Assembly: GCF_017876575.1 (NCBI RefSeq)
Contig: NZ_JAGIOE010000001.1
Coordinates: forward strand, 4,692,443 to 4,756,442
Length of the DNA stretch: 64,000 nt
DNA from: Paeniglutamicibacter psychrophenolicus
GTDB taxonomy: Bacteria; Actinomycetota; Actinomycetes; Actinomycetales; Micrococcaceae
Direction: 5' to 3'
The number at the start of each line of letters is the position of its first letter. Positions within the stretch are counted from its first letter, which is position 1. The notes beneath the pieces are model-generated. The model had not been told where the DNA came from. It ran no database searches and worked only from the letters and a program-made list of their open reading frames with translations. Position numbers and translations under genes: made by a program. This document shows, piece by piece, positions 8,272 through 16,039 of this stretch.

Positions 8272-10218
8272 CTAGCCCAGGAAGTTGCGCTGGCGCGCCT
8301 TGTGACCGGTGTAGGTTGCGTAGGCGGCCCGGGTGGATTCGAGGTCGGATTCGCCGGAAACCGGCACGTCCCACCAGGACTCGGAGTCCGGGGCATCGAG
8401 CAGCGGGTCGGATTCGACGTGGATCAGGATCGGGCCGCTGCCCTCCGGTGCGGCCTTGGCCGTGGCAACGGCCGCGGCGAGCTTGTCGATGGCGTCGGTG
8501 CCCGGTTCGATGCGGATGACCTTCACGCCCAGGGACTCGGCGTTGGTGGCCAGGTCAATGGGCAGCTTGGCACCGGCGTCGAAGGAATGCGTTGCCGCGT
8601 CCAGCTGGCGGTATTGGGTGCCGAAGCGCTGGGATCCCAGGGATTCGGAGAGCGAGCCGATGGAGGCGTAGCCGTGGTTCTGGATCAGCACCGTGATGAG
8701 CTTGATGCCCTCGGCCACGGCGGTGACCAGCTCGGTGTGCATCATCAGGTAGGACCCGTCCCCGACCATGACCACCACGTCGCGGTTCTCAGCTGCGCCG
8801 CGGGTTGCCTCGTCGATGACCGCGCGCTTGACGCCCAGGCCGCCGGCGATCTCGTATCCCATGCAGGAGAACGCGTATTCCACGTGGTAGCCGTGGGCGT
8901 CCTTGATCCGCCACATCTTGTGCAGGTCCCCGGGCAGCGAGCCGGCGGCGCAGATGACCACGTCGCGTTCGTCCATGGCCCCGTGCACCGCGCCGATGAT
9001 CTCGTTCTGGGCCGGAAGCGGGTTGTGCCGGGTGGAGAAGGCGGCATCGACGGTTGCATCCCAGCGCTGCTTCTGGGAGGCGATCGTGGTTTCCAGGTCT
9101 GCCCCGACGCGGTACCCGCCCAGGGCGGTGTTCAGCGCCACCAGGGCCTTGCGGGCATCGGCGACGATGGGCAGCGCGGTGCCGTGCTTGTAGGCGTCAA
9201 GCGGCGCGACGTTGATGTTGATGAACCGCAGCTCAGGGTTCTGGAACGCGGTGCGGGAGGCGGTGGTGAAGTCCTCGTAGCGGGTGCCGATGCCGATGAC
9301 CAGGTCGGCCTCTGCGGCCAGCGCGTTGGCGGCGGTGGTGCCGGTGGAACCGATGGCGCCCAGCGAGTGCGGCGAGTCCCAGGCGATGGTGCCGACCCCG
9401 GCCTGGGTGTAGGCGACCGGGATGCCCGTTTTCTGCGCGAGTTCCAGCAGCGCGTCCTGCGCGAAGGAGTACAGCACCCCGCCGCCGGCAATGATCAACG
9501 GGCGCTTGGCGGCCTTGATCTGCGCCGCGGCGCGGGCGATGTCATCGGCCTCGGGCTCGGGGCGGCGGATCCTCCACTCGCGTTCGGCCAGGAATTCGCC
9601 TGGCACCTCGAACACCTCGGCCTGCACGTCCTGCGGCAGCGAGATGGTCACCGCGCCGGTTTCGACGGGGTCGGTGAGCACGCGCAGCCCGTTCATCATC
9701 GCGGAGAACAGCTGCTCGGGGCGGTTGACCCTATCGAAGTACTTGGACAGCGGGCGGAAGGCGTCGTTGACGGTGATGTCGTAGCCGTGGGAGTGCTCGA
9801 GCTGCTGCAGCACCGGGTCCGCCGCGCGGGTGGCGAAGGTGTCAGACGGCAGCAGCAGCACCGGAAGCCGGTTGGCGGTGGCCAGGGCGGCGCCGGTGAG
9901 CAGGTTCGAGGAACCCGGGCCGATGGAGGTGGACACCGCATAGGTGGCCCGGCGGCGGGTGTGCCGGGCGTAGCCGACGGCCTGGTGCGATTGGGCCTGT
10001 TCGTTGCGCCCCTGGTAGTAGGGCATCAGGGCGGGGTCCTTGGACTGGTACTGCTTCAGGGCCTGGCCGACGCCCGCCACGTTGCCGTGGCCGAAGATGC
10101 CGAACATGCCCGGGATCAGCCGTTCGCGGTAGGTTTCCGAACCGATGTTGTCCACGGTGTACTGCCTGCCCAGGAATTCCACGACGGCCTGGGCGACCGT
10201 CATTCTGCGTGTAGCCAT
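8272..10218 (-). CDS. iolD: 3D-(3,5/4)-trihydroxycyclohexane-1,2-dione acylhydrolase
   Basis: ThDP-dependent ring-opening hydrolase of the inositol pathway, 648 residues, full length. The N-terminal ThDP-activating Glu lies in PYYQGRNEQAQSHQAVGYA, the central domain in KRPLIIAGGGVLYS, and the C-terminal ThDP/Mg motif is GDGSYLMMHTELVTAV with QNHGYASIG. The frame starts at the ATG at 10218; a second ATG five codons in (10203) is also possible. It is 15 bp after the next upstream gene, so translation is probably coupled. Confidence 0.92.
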   Translation of the reverse strand: MATRRMTVAQAVVEFLGRQYTVDNIGSETYRERLIPGMFGIFGHGNVAGVGQALKQYQSKDPALMPYYQGRNEQAQSHQAVGYARHTRRRATYAVSTSIGPGSSNLLTGAALATANRLPVLLLPSDTFATRAADPVLQQLEHSHGYDITVNDAFRPLSKYFDRVNRPEQLFSAMMNGLRVLTDPVETGAVTISLPQDVQAEVFEVPGEFLAEREWRIRRPEPEADDIARAAAQIKAAKRPLIIAGGGVLYSFAQDALLELAQKTGIPVAYTQAGVGTIAWDSPHSLGAIGSTGTTAANALAAEADLVIGIGTRYEDFTTASRTAFQNPELRFININVAPLDAYKHGTALPIVADARKALVALNTALGGYRVGADLETTIASQKQRWDATVDAAFSTRHNPLPAQNEIIGAVHGAMDERDVVICAAGSLPGDLHKMWRIKDAHGYHVEYAFSCMGYEIAGGLGVKRAVIDEATRGAAENRDVVVMVGDGSYLMMHTELVTAVAEGIKLITVLIQNHGYASIGSLSESLGSQRFGTQYRQLDAATHSFDAGAKLPIDLATNAESLGVKVIRIEPGTDAIDKLAAAVATAKAAPEGSGPILIHVESDPLLDAPDSESWWDVPVSGESDLESTRAAYATYTGHKARQRNFLG

Positions 10219-10233
10219 TGCTTTGCGGTGCTC

Positions 10234-11157
10234 CTACTCGGCGGGGATGGTGTCGTGGTTCAGCAGGGAGGCTGCGGTGGCCACCGCGGCGGCGACGTCT
10301 CCGTCGGCCGGGTAGAGCAGCGTGCGCCCCACCGTCAGGCCCTGGACCCCGGGCAGCGCCAGTGCGGCCTGCCAGGAGGCGAAGACCTCGTCCGGGGAGC
10401 CCGTGGGATCCCCGCCCAGCAGCACGGTGGGCAGCGTGGTGGAGGCCATGACGCGCTCCATCTCCGGGACCACCGGGAGCTTCATCCAGGTGTAGGCGCT
10501 GGTGCCGCCGAGCCCGGAGGCGATGCCGACCGATTTGATGACGGCATCGGGGCTCAGGTCGTTGCGGACCCGCCCGTTGTGCCATTCGGAGAGGAACGGC
10601 TCGACCATGGCGTAGAGCTTGCGTTCGGCCAGCTCGTCGATGGCATGGGCGGTGGCCTCGAGGGTCACCGCTGTCGCCGGGTCGCCCAGGGCGATTCGGG
10701 TGAGCATCTTCCCGCCGTCCGCGCCGATGTCCACCAGCGCCTGGGCGGTGTGCCCGGTGAAGCGGTCGTCGAACTCGTTGACGTATCCGGACAGCCCGCC
10801 GCGGTTCATCGACCCGAAGACCAGCTTGTGATCCAGCGCGCCCAGCAGCAGCAGGTCATCGAGGATGTCGGGGCTTGCCAGCACGCCGTCGACGGCGGGG
10901 TTCTGCAGCGAGATGCGAAGGCGGTCGAGCAGGTCGCGGCGATCGGCCATGGCCAGCTGGTTCTCGCCGACCGACAGCGCGCCGCGGGCCGGGTGGTCCG
11001 CTGCGATGATGAAGTTCTGTGCTCCCGTGCGCGCCCCCTCGTGGCGGATGCGGGTGGCGGCCGCACGGGCCACGGCTCCCGGATCCTCCAGGCGGATACT
11101 GGTCAGGTGCGCGTAGCGGCGCGGGTCCTCGCGGTCGATGGATGGGCCGTTGCTCAT
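10234..11157 (-). CDS. Cgl0159-like TIM barrel, probable DKGP aldolase of inositol pathway
   Basis: This 307-residue (beta/alpha)8 protein is of the Cgl0159/deoxyribose-phosphate-aldolase-like group. Visible blocks are NFIIAADHPARGAL near residue 50, KLVFGSMNRGGLSGYVNEFDDRFTGHT and LPTVLLGGDPTGSPDEVF. In actinobacterial inositol clusters such a gene sits next to iolC. It is the natural candidate for splitting 2-deoxy-5-keto-gluconate 6-phosphate into DHAP and malonate semialdehyde (IolJ function). That assignment is inference from context. Its ATG overlaps the iolC stop by 4 bp (ATGA). Confidence 0.8.
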   Translation of the reverse strand: MSNGPSIDREDPRRYAHLTSIRLEDPGAVARAAATRIRHEGARTGAQNFIIAADHPARGALSVGENQLAMADRRDLLDRLRISLQNPAVDGVLASPDILDDLLLLGALDHKLVFGSMNRGGLSGYVNEFDDRFTGHTAQALVDIGADGGKMLTRIALGDPATAVTLEATAHAIDELAERKLYAMVEPFLSEWHNGRVRNDLSPDAVIKSVGIASGLGGTSAYTWMKLPVVPEMERVMASTTLPTVLLGGDPTGSPDEVFASWQAALALPGVQGLTVGRTLLYPADGDVAAAVATAASLLNHDTIPAE

Positions 11158-12152
11158 GGGGAGACCTCGATGGTTGCTGGGCCCGGTACGGTGCGGCCGC
11201 GTTCGGCCAACAGCGCGTTGACCTCTGATGGGGTGGGCATGTCGTCGGAGCAGGCTAGGCGGGAAGCGACGATGGCGCCGGCGGCATTGGCGTAGTCCAG
11301 GATTTGTTCAAGCGGCCATCCCGAGAGCAGCCCGTGGCAGAAGGCGCCGCCAAAGGAGTCCCCGGCACCGAGTCCGTTGACGGTCTGCACGGGAACCGGA
11401 GCGGAGACCACCCGTTCGGTGCGGGTCTTGGCCATGACGCCGTCGGGTCCGAGCTTGACCACGGCGATTTCCACGCCGACGGCCAGCAGCCGGTCGGCCT
11501 GTTCGTCGGGGGTTCCCTCGCCGACAGCCACCGCGCATTCCTTGTCGTTGCCGATGGCGACGGTGACGTGGGGAAGGACCTTGGCCACCTGGGCGCGGGC
11601 CGCTTCCTCGGACTCCCAGAACATGGGGCGGTAGTCCAGGTCCAGGATGGTGAACTGGTTTGCCGCGAGCGTGTCGCGGGACCGCAGCTCGTGCGCGGCG
11701 ATGTGGGCGCTGGCGCTTGGCTCCTGGCTCAGCCCGGTGACCGTGGACCAGAAGATCCGCGAGCTGCGGATGGCATCCATGTCCAGTTCGTCGGTGGCGA
11801 TCTTCCAGTCCGGTGCGGTGGGGAAGCGTCCGTAGAAGTACAGCGGGAAGTCTTCCGGGGGCATGATGGCGCAGAAGGTGACCGGCGTCTGGAGCCCGGG
11901 GACGCGGCTGACATGCTTGCGGTCGACCTGGAACTTGTCCAGCTCGCGCTCCAGGTAGCTGCCGAACTCGTCGTCGCCGATCCGGGTGATGACCGCGGTG
12001 CGGCGCCCGTGGCGGGCTGCTGCCACCGCCACATTGGTTGGCGAACCACCAAGATACTTGCCGAAGCTGTTAACCTCGCTAAGGGGAACACCGATGTCGT
12101 TCGGGTAGACGTCGACGCTGATGCGTCCGATGGTGAGTACGTCGTGGGTCAC
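11154..12152 (-). CDS. iolC: 5-dehydro-2-deoxygluconokinase
   Basis: ATP-dependent PfkB-family kinase that phosphorylates 2-deoxy-5-keto-gluconate. The protein has 332 residues. The N-terminal GKYLGGSPTNVAVAAARHG substrate motif and the C-terminal NGLGAGDSFGGAFCHGL anion hole with catalytic Asp are intact, and DLDYRPMFW is characteristic of IolC. It is the first gene of the iol operon; the 186 bp upstream contain AT-rich palindromic motifs and a perfect TTGACA box on this strand (12273-12268). Confidence 0.92.
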   Translation of the reverse strand: MTHDVLTIGRISVDVYPNDIGVPLSEVNSFGKYLGGSPTNVAVAAARHGRRTAVITRIGDDEFGSYLERELDKFQVDRKHVSRVPGLQTPVTFCAIMPPEDFPLYFYGRFPTAPDWKIATDELDMDAIRSSRIFWSTVTGLSQEPSASAHIAAHELRSRDTLAANQFTILDLDYRPMFWESEEAARAQVAKVLPHVTVAIGNDKECAVAVGEGTPDEQADRLLAVGVEIAVVKLGPDGVMAKTRTERVVSAPVPVQTVNGLGAGDSFGGAFCHGLLSGWPLEQILDYANAAGAIVASRLACSDDMPTPSEVNALLAERGRTVPGPATIEVSP

Positions 12153-12260
12153 GCGGATCGACGTCCTTTCTTGTCTGGTTCCTGGCTGGGCAGTTGCGCA
12201 TCAGCCCCGAAGGTCTCGCTGCTGTGAGTCAAGCCACAGGAAATACTCTGCACCATAAAC

Positions 12261-12298
12261 TTTGTCCTGTCAAAGGTTTGTACTGTCATATTTACAAC
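12261..12298. promoter_or_regulatory. iolC upstream region: TTTGT/ACAA operator-like motifs and -35 box
   Basis: Two adjacent AT-rich motifs lie here. One is TTTGTCCTGTCAAAGG (12261-12276), with TTTG/CAAA arms; the other is 12277-12298, with TTTGT and TTACAA ends. The second matches the 12823-12845 element at 19 of 23 positions. On the minus strand a perfect TTGACA lies at 12273-12268, facing iolC; no convincing -10 at 17 bp was found. A GntR-type IolR-like regulator is the likely binder, but none is encoded in this window. Confidence 0.6.
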
Positions 12299-12338
12299 GG
12301 AAGCAATATGACGACGACCGGGGTCGCCCGGCCCCGGG

Positions 12339-12755
12339 TCATGAAGCGTTCCGGGTATCGGGTGTGGCCAATTCGCCGGTGGAGTACTGGGCCCGGCCGA
12401 ATCCGAACGACCAGTCCTCGGCGCCGTTTTCCACGTAGCCGATAAAGACATCCTCACCGGCCACGCCAACGCCCTGCAGCTCGCGTGCGATCGCGGCAAA
12501 CAGCGCAGCCTTGGCCTCCCCGGAACGCCCGCGCTGGGTGAAGACCTGGATCATCACCACGCCATCACTGCGCTCGAACCCGAGCCCGGCATCCAGCGCG
12601 ACGACCTGCCCGCGCGGATGCTCGGTCACGACATGGAAGTAGTCGCCCTCCGGGATGCGGTATTCCCCCACCACCGCGGCATGGATCGCCTTGCTGACCG
12701 CGGCCAGATCTTCGGGCGTTCGCCCCTGGGTGACATCAATGCGAATCATCGGCAT
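12339..12755 (-). CDS. Tautomerase family protein
   Basis: This 138-residue protein of the 4-oxalocrotonate tautomerase/MIF superfamily uses its N-terminal proline as catalytic base. The start MPMIRIDVTQGRTPEDL exposes Pro directly after Met, which supports the ATG at 12755. The length suggests the tandem-fold (cis-CaaD-like) class rather than the 62-residue 4-OT. It lies 186 bp upstream of iolC on the same strand and could form the head of that transcription unit or stand alone. The substrate is unknown; keto-enol isomerisation of an inositol-derived ketone is conceivable. Confidence 0.8.
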   Translation of the reverse strand: MPMIRIDVTQGRTPEDLAAVSKAIHAAVVGEYRIPEGDYFHVVTEHPRGQVVALDAGLGFERSDGVVMIQVFTQRGRSGEAKAALFAAIARELQGVGVAGEDVFIGYVENGAEDWSFGFGRAQYSTGELATPDTRNAS

Positions 12756-12822
12756 GGAACCGACACTCCCTTCCTGTTCAGCCTGGGCGGCCCGCCGAGA
12801 TTCCGGCGGGTCCTGAAAACAG

Positions 12823-12845
12823 TTTGTCCTGACATACTTACAAAG
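12823..12845. promoter_or_regulatory. Operator-like inverted repeat TTTGT-N13-ACAAA
   Basis: The 23-bp element has TTTGT and ACAAAG ends and shares 19 of 23 positions with 12277-12299. Its core TGTCCTGACA fits the IolR consensus I remember from Corynebacterium glutamicum (KGWCHTRACA). It lies 68 bp upstream of the tautomerase start. Confidence 0.6.
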
Positions 12846-12927
12846 TCAAGGGAAGGCCACCGGAGAATCCCGAAGGCCCCGTCCCGCGCCCGTGGCGGAA
12901 GGGAATTTTTCCGTCGGAAACTTTGTA

Positions 12928-12956
12928 TGGACAACTTGACCTTGTGTGGATATATT
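12928..12956 (+). promoter_or_regulatory. Sigma70-type promoter for the TIM-barrel/SDR operon
   Basis: The -35 box TGGACA (12928-12933) and -10 box TATATT (12951-12956) are separated by 17 bp, each matching consensus at 5 of 6 positions. Predicted transcription start is near 12963, about 115 bp before the ATG. The -35 box overlaps the palindromic TTGTATGGACAA, so a bound regulator would block polymerase. Confidence 0.7.
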
Positions 12957-12972
12957 TTAGGTGCGCCACCAT

Positions 12973-12986
12973 TTGGAGCGCTCCAA
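12973..12986. promoter_or_regulatory. LacI-type palindromic operator TTGGAGCGCTCCAA
   Basis: This perfect 14-bp palindrome with central CG sits about 10 bp downstream of the predicted start of transcription. It resembles actinobacterial CebR-type sites. It differs entirely from the CTAGAAC-GTTCTAG operators at 1096 and 1153, so another LacI-family protein is implied. Confidence 0.65.
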
Positions 12987-13077
12987 GAACTCGGTGCGGC
13001 CCCACGTCCAGTGTCACAGGCCGACCTCGCCACGAACCGTGGAATGCCCTTCTCCATCCAAGAAAGCAAGGAAAGCC

Positions 13078-14085
13078 ATGAAACTCGGTGTCTACAACGC
13101 CATCCTGCACGACCGCCCACTGCCCGAGGCGCTTGTTGCCATCGCCAAGGCCGGATTGACCGGCATTGAGATCAACTCCGGCGGATTCCTTCCCCCCGTG
13201 CACATCCCGACCTTTGACGACATCCTGGCCAGCGACGTCGCCCGCGACGAATACCTGGGGATCTTCGAAGGCACCGGCGTCTCGATTGCCGGGCTCAACT
13301 GCAACGGCAACCCGCTGCACCCCAATCCCTTGATCGGCGATGCCCACGCCGAGGACATCCGCCGCTCGATCCGGCTGGCCGAACGCCTGGGCCAGGACCG
13401 AGTGGTCACCATGTCCGGTCTGCCCGGCGGGGAGCCGGGGGCCACCACGCCGAACTGGATCGTCAACGCGTGGAACTCCGCATCGCTGGATGTCCTTGAC
13501 TACCAAATGGGCGTGGCCGCCGATTTCTGGAAGGACATCGACAAGCTCGCCGTCGACCACGGGGTGAAGGTTGCCCTTGAGCTCCACCCGCAAAACGTCG
13601 TCTTCAACCCGGCAGGCATTCGCGAACTGGTCGAACGCACCGGCGCCACCAACGTGGGTGTGGAGCTGGATGCCTCGCACCTGTTCTGGCAGCAGATGGA
13701 TCCCGTGGCCGTCATCCGCGATTTGGGCCCGCTGGTCTTCCACGCCGCCGCCAAGGACGTGCGGGTGAACCCGTCCGCCGCGATCTACGGGGTGCTGGAC
13801 AACCGCTTCCGCAAGCTGGATCCCTCCGAGCCGCGCACGAACCTGGGCGGGGACGAATGGGCCAACGAGTGGCCCAAGGATGCAGCCTGGGACTTCGTGG
13901 CCCTGGGCAAGGGACACGACACCGCATACTGGACCGAGTTCCTGCGCGCCCTGCATGAAGTCGACCCGCAGATGTGGGTCAACATCGAGCACGAGGACGT
14001 GTCCCTGGGCCGCATCGAGGGCCTGGAAGTGGCCTCGGCCGTGCTGCGCGAAGCCAACGACGCACTGGGGGTTTCGGTCCGTTGA
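13078..14085 (+). CDS. Sugar phosphate isomerase/epimerase (xylose-isomerase-like TIM barrel)
   Basis: This 335-residue TIM barrel starts MKLGVYNAILHDRPLPEAL. Metal-site-like residues are seen in KVALELHPQNVVFNP (Glu, His), VGVELDASHLFWQ (Asp, His) and VNIEHEDVSLGRIEGL (Glu). The family includes ketose 3-epimerases and cyclitol isomerases; the substrate is not evident. The ATG at 13078 is preceded by AAGGAAAGCC. Its stop codon overlaps the TTG start of the SDR gene, so the two enzymes are made together, fitting a polyol dehydrogenase plus isomerase pair. Confidence 0.87.
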   Translation: MKLGVYNAILHDRPLPEALVAIAKAGLTGIEINSGGFLPPVHIPTFDDILASDVARDEYLGIFEGTGVSIAGLNCNGNPLHPNPLIGDAHAEDIRRSIRLAERLGQDRVVTMSGLPGGEPGATTPNWIVNAWNSASLDVLDYQMGVAADFWKDIDKLAVDHGVKVALELHPQNVVFNPAGIRELVERTGATNVGVELDASHLFWQQMDPVAVIRDLGPLVFHAAAKDVRVNPSAAIYGVLDNRFRKLDPSEPRTNLGGDEWANEWPKDAAWDFVALGKGHDTAYWTEFLRALHEVDPQMWVNIEHEDVSLGRIEGLEVASAVLREANDALGVSVR

Positions 14086-14861
14086 TCGCCTGGGCGCGCT
14101 ACCCGTACGACGGCCAGGTCGTGCTGGTCACCGGTGCCGGGTCCGGAATCGGGCGCGGCATCGCCCAGGGGTTCCTCGAACAGGGCGCCACGGTGGCGGT
14201 GCTGGGCCGGACCGCCGACTCGTTGCGCACCACGGTCCGGGAGCATCCGGAAGACCGGTCCCTGGTACTGGCCTGCGACGTGACCGATCGCGCCGACGTC
14301 GAGCGGTCGGTGGCCGAGCTGCTGGCACACTTCGGCCGCCTGGACATCGTGATCAGCAATGCCGGCTGGTGCGAGCCCAGCGCTCTTGAGACCTTCGAGG
14401 ACGATGCCTGGGCGCGGATGCACGCGGTCAACGTCGACGCCTTCCTCATCCTGGCCAGGGCAACCCTGTCCGCGCTGAAATCGAGCGCCGGCAACATCGT
14501 GGCCATTTCCTCGGTGTCGGGCATCCGCGGGGACTGGAACCAGTTTGCCTACAACGCCACCAAGGGCGCGCTGAACGCCATGGTCCAGAGCCTGGCCCTG
14601 GACCTGGGTGCCCACGGGGTGCGGGTGAACGCCGTCGCTCCCGCATTCACGGATACGCAGCTGACCCGCCAGCGGCTGGAGGATCCGCTGTTCGCCGCCC
14701 GGTTGCTGGACAGGCTTGCCCTGGATCGGCCGGCGACCCCGGCTGACATCGCCCGGGCGGTCCTGTTCCTGGCGAGCCCCGATGCCGGCTACATCACCGG
14801 TGCCATCATTCCGGTCGACGGCGGCACGACCGCCTCATCGGGAACCCCGCGCCCGCTCTAG
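14082..14861 (+). CDS. SDR family oxidoreductase
   Basis: NAD(P)-dependent short-chain dehydrogenase of 259 residues. The Rossmann motif VLVTGAGSGIGRGIAQ is near residue 13, then DIVISNAGW, catalytic Ser in AISSVSG, YNATKGAL (Tyr/Lys) and the C-terminal YITGAIIPVDGG. I place the start at TTG 14082, which overlaps the preceding TGA stop as TTGA and gives the normal short leader before the Rossmann motif. It is translationally coupled to the TIM-barrel isomerase. The substrate is probably a sugar or polyol, by context only. Confidence 0.87.
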   Translation: MIAWARYPYDGQVVLVTGAGSGIGRGIAQGFLEQGATVAVLGRTADSLRTTVREHPEDRSLVLACDVTDRADVERSVAELLAHFGRLDIVISNAGWCEPSALETFEDDAWARMHAVNVDAFLILARATLSALKSSAGNIVAISSVSGIRGDWNQFAYNATKGALNAMVQSLALDLGAHGVRVNAVAPAFTDTQLTRQRLEDPLFAARLLDRLALDRPATPADIARAVLFLASPDAGYITGAIIPVDGGTTASSGTPRPL

Positions 14862-14880
14862 GACACCGTTCCGGATTCCG

Positions 14881-14910
14881 GCCGGGTGCTGCGCCTGCGC
14901 GGCACCCGGC
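14881..14910. terminator. Bidirectional hairpin between convergent genes
   Basis: A 9-bp perfect stem, GCCGGGTGC/GCACCCGGC, with a 12-nt loop lies between the SDR stop and the convergent ROK kinase stop. There is no strong T-run on either side. Confidence 0.6.
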
Positions 14911-14935
14911 CTTCGGCGTTTGGGCCCCGGCAGCG

Positions 14936-15895
14936 TCAGCCGCGGGGCAGCCGGGCCAGGTCCGCGGCACCGACCAGGCCGGCATCCGGGCCCAGCTCGG
15001 CCCGCGCAATTTTCGCAAAGGGCCGGTACCCGCGCCCGCTCAGGGCCTTTTTGTAGGCAGCCTCTCCCACCTCGATCAGGGTGGGAGAGGCCGAGCCCAG
15101 TCCCCCGCCGATGACCATGATTCCCGGGTCCAGCACCGCGGCCAGGTTGGCCAGGCCCAGGCCCAGCCATTCGCCGGCCTCGGCGACCAGGTCGGAACAC
15201 GCCGGGTCCCCGGCCTCCGCCAGGCGCGTGACCATTTCCCCGGTCACCGCGGAGGCGTCCCCGTTGGTTTCGGCCCGGAGCGCGTGGGCCACCGGCGAGT
15301 TCGAACCGGCCAGGGCCCGCCCCTCGCGTCCCAGCGCGTTGCCCGAGGCATATTGCTCCCAGCACCCGCGGTTTCCGCAGGCACAGCGGTGGCCGCCCGG
15401 CACCAGGGTCTGGTGCCCGAATTCCCCGGCCACGCCGAACCTGCCGCGCTGCAGCTTCCCGCCCAGCACGATGGCGCCGCCGATCCCGGTGCCCAGGGTC
15501 AGGCACAGCATCTCGTTCTCGCCGCGGGCCGCCCCGAAGCGGTGTTCGGCCCAGCCGGCCGCGTCGGCGTCATTGCTCAGCATCACGCTGCGCCCCAGCG
15601 CGTCCTCGAGGCGCGCACGCAGCGGCTCGTTGCGCCAGGCCAGGTGGGGGCTGAAAAGCACGGTGCTGCCGGTCGAATCCATCCATCCCGCGGCGCCGAC
15701 CCCGACCGCCGCGCGCGGGGCCCGGGCGCCGAGCAGCGTCACCAGTTCGACCACCGTCGCCTCGACGGCGCGCGCATCGTGGCCGGGCGTGGAACGGCGG
15801 AGCCGCCCGAGGACCTTGCCCTCGGGGGTCACCAGGCCTGCCGCGATCTTGGTTCCACCGATGTCGACGCCGATGGCTAGTTCTTCCGCTGGCAT
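14936..15895 (-). CDS. ROK family sugar kinase (glucokinase-like)
   Basis: ATP-dependent hexose kinase of the ROK family, 319 residues. It has the phosphate loop LAIGVDIGGTKIAAGLV, catalytic Asp in VMLSNDADAAGWAE, GTGIGGAIVLGG, and the ROK zinc motif CACGNRGCWEQYASG. No DNA-binding domain is present, so it is an enzyme rather than a repressor. The ATG at 15895 gives the standard N-terminus; the open frame upstream adds a non-homologous tail. It could be glucokinase or a kinase for another hexose; context with sugar genes is compatible with both. Confidence 0.88.
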   Translation of the reverse strand: MPAEELAIGVDIGGTKIAAGLVTPEGKVLGRLRRSTPGHDARAVEATVVELVTLLGARAPRAAVGVGAAGWMDSTGSTVLFSPHLAWRNEPLRARLEDALGRSVMLSNDADAAGWAEHRFGAARGENEMLCLTLGTGIGGAIVLGGKLQRGRFGVAGEFGHQTLVPGGHRCACGNRGCWEQYASGNALGREGRALAGSNSPVAHALRAETNGDASAVTGEMVTRLAEAGDPACSDLVAEAGEWLGLGLANLAAVLDPGIMVIGGGLGSASPTLIEVGEAAYKKALSGRGYRPFAKIARAELGPDAGLVGAADLARLPRG

Positions 15896-16039
15896 GTGCC
15901 CTCTTCGGTCAATACGTGTGCAACTGCCTCGCGGGGACGGCCCGTTCTGGCGGGCAGGGCTTTTCGCCAAGGACATGTCGCGGATGTGGGGGAAATGATC
16001 TTCAATATCCTATCCGGTGCGCACCTCCCCGTGCGGCGT

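Larger units (their letters stand above)
12756..13077. other. Divergent regulatory gap between tautomerase and TIM-barrel genes
   Basis: This 322-bp stretch without a gene is clearly more AT-rich than its surroundings. It holds an operator-like element at 12823-12845 (TTTGT...ACAAAG), a second at 12922-12933, a good sigma70-type promoter reading right, and a perfect 14-bp LacI-type palindrome at 12973-12986. Purine-rich AAGGAAAGCC precedes the ATG at 13078. Confidence 0.7.

Noticed and set aside
6591-8396. Open frame upstream of iolE in the same phase, overlapping iolA
   Set aside because: Arg/Pro/His-rich, out of frame with the real iolA on the same strand, no ribosome site. The iolE start at 6590 explains the protein family ends.
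12194-12445. Plus-strand open frame across the iolC upstream region and the end of the tautomerase gene
   Set aside because: Arg/Pro-rich, overlaps operator-like motifs and a confident gene; no ribosome site.
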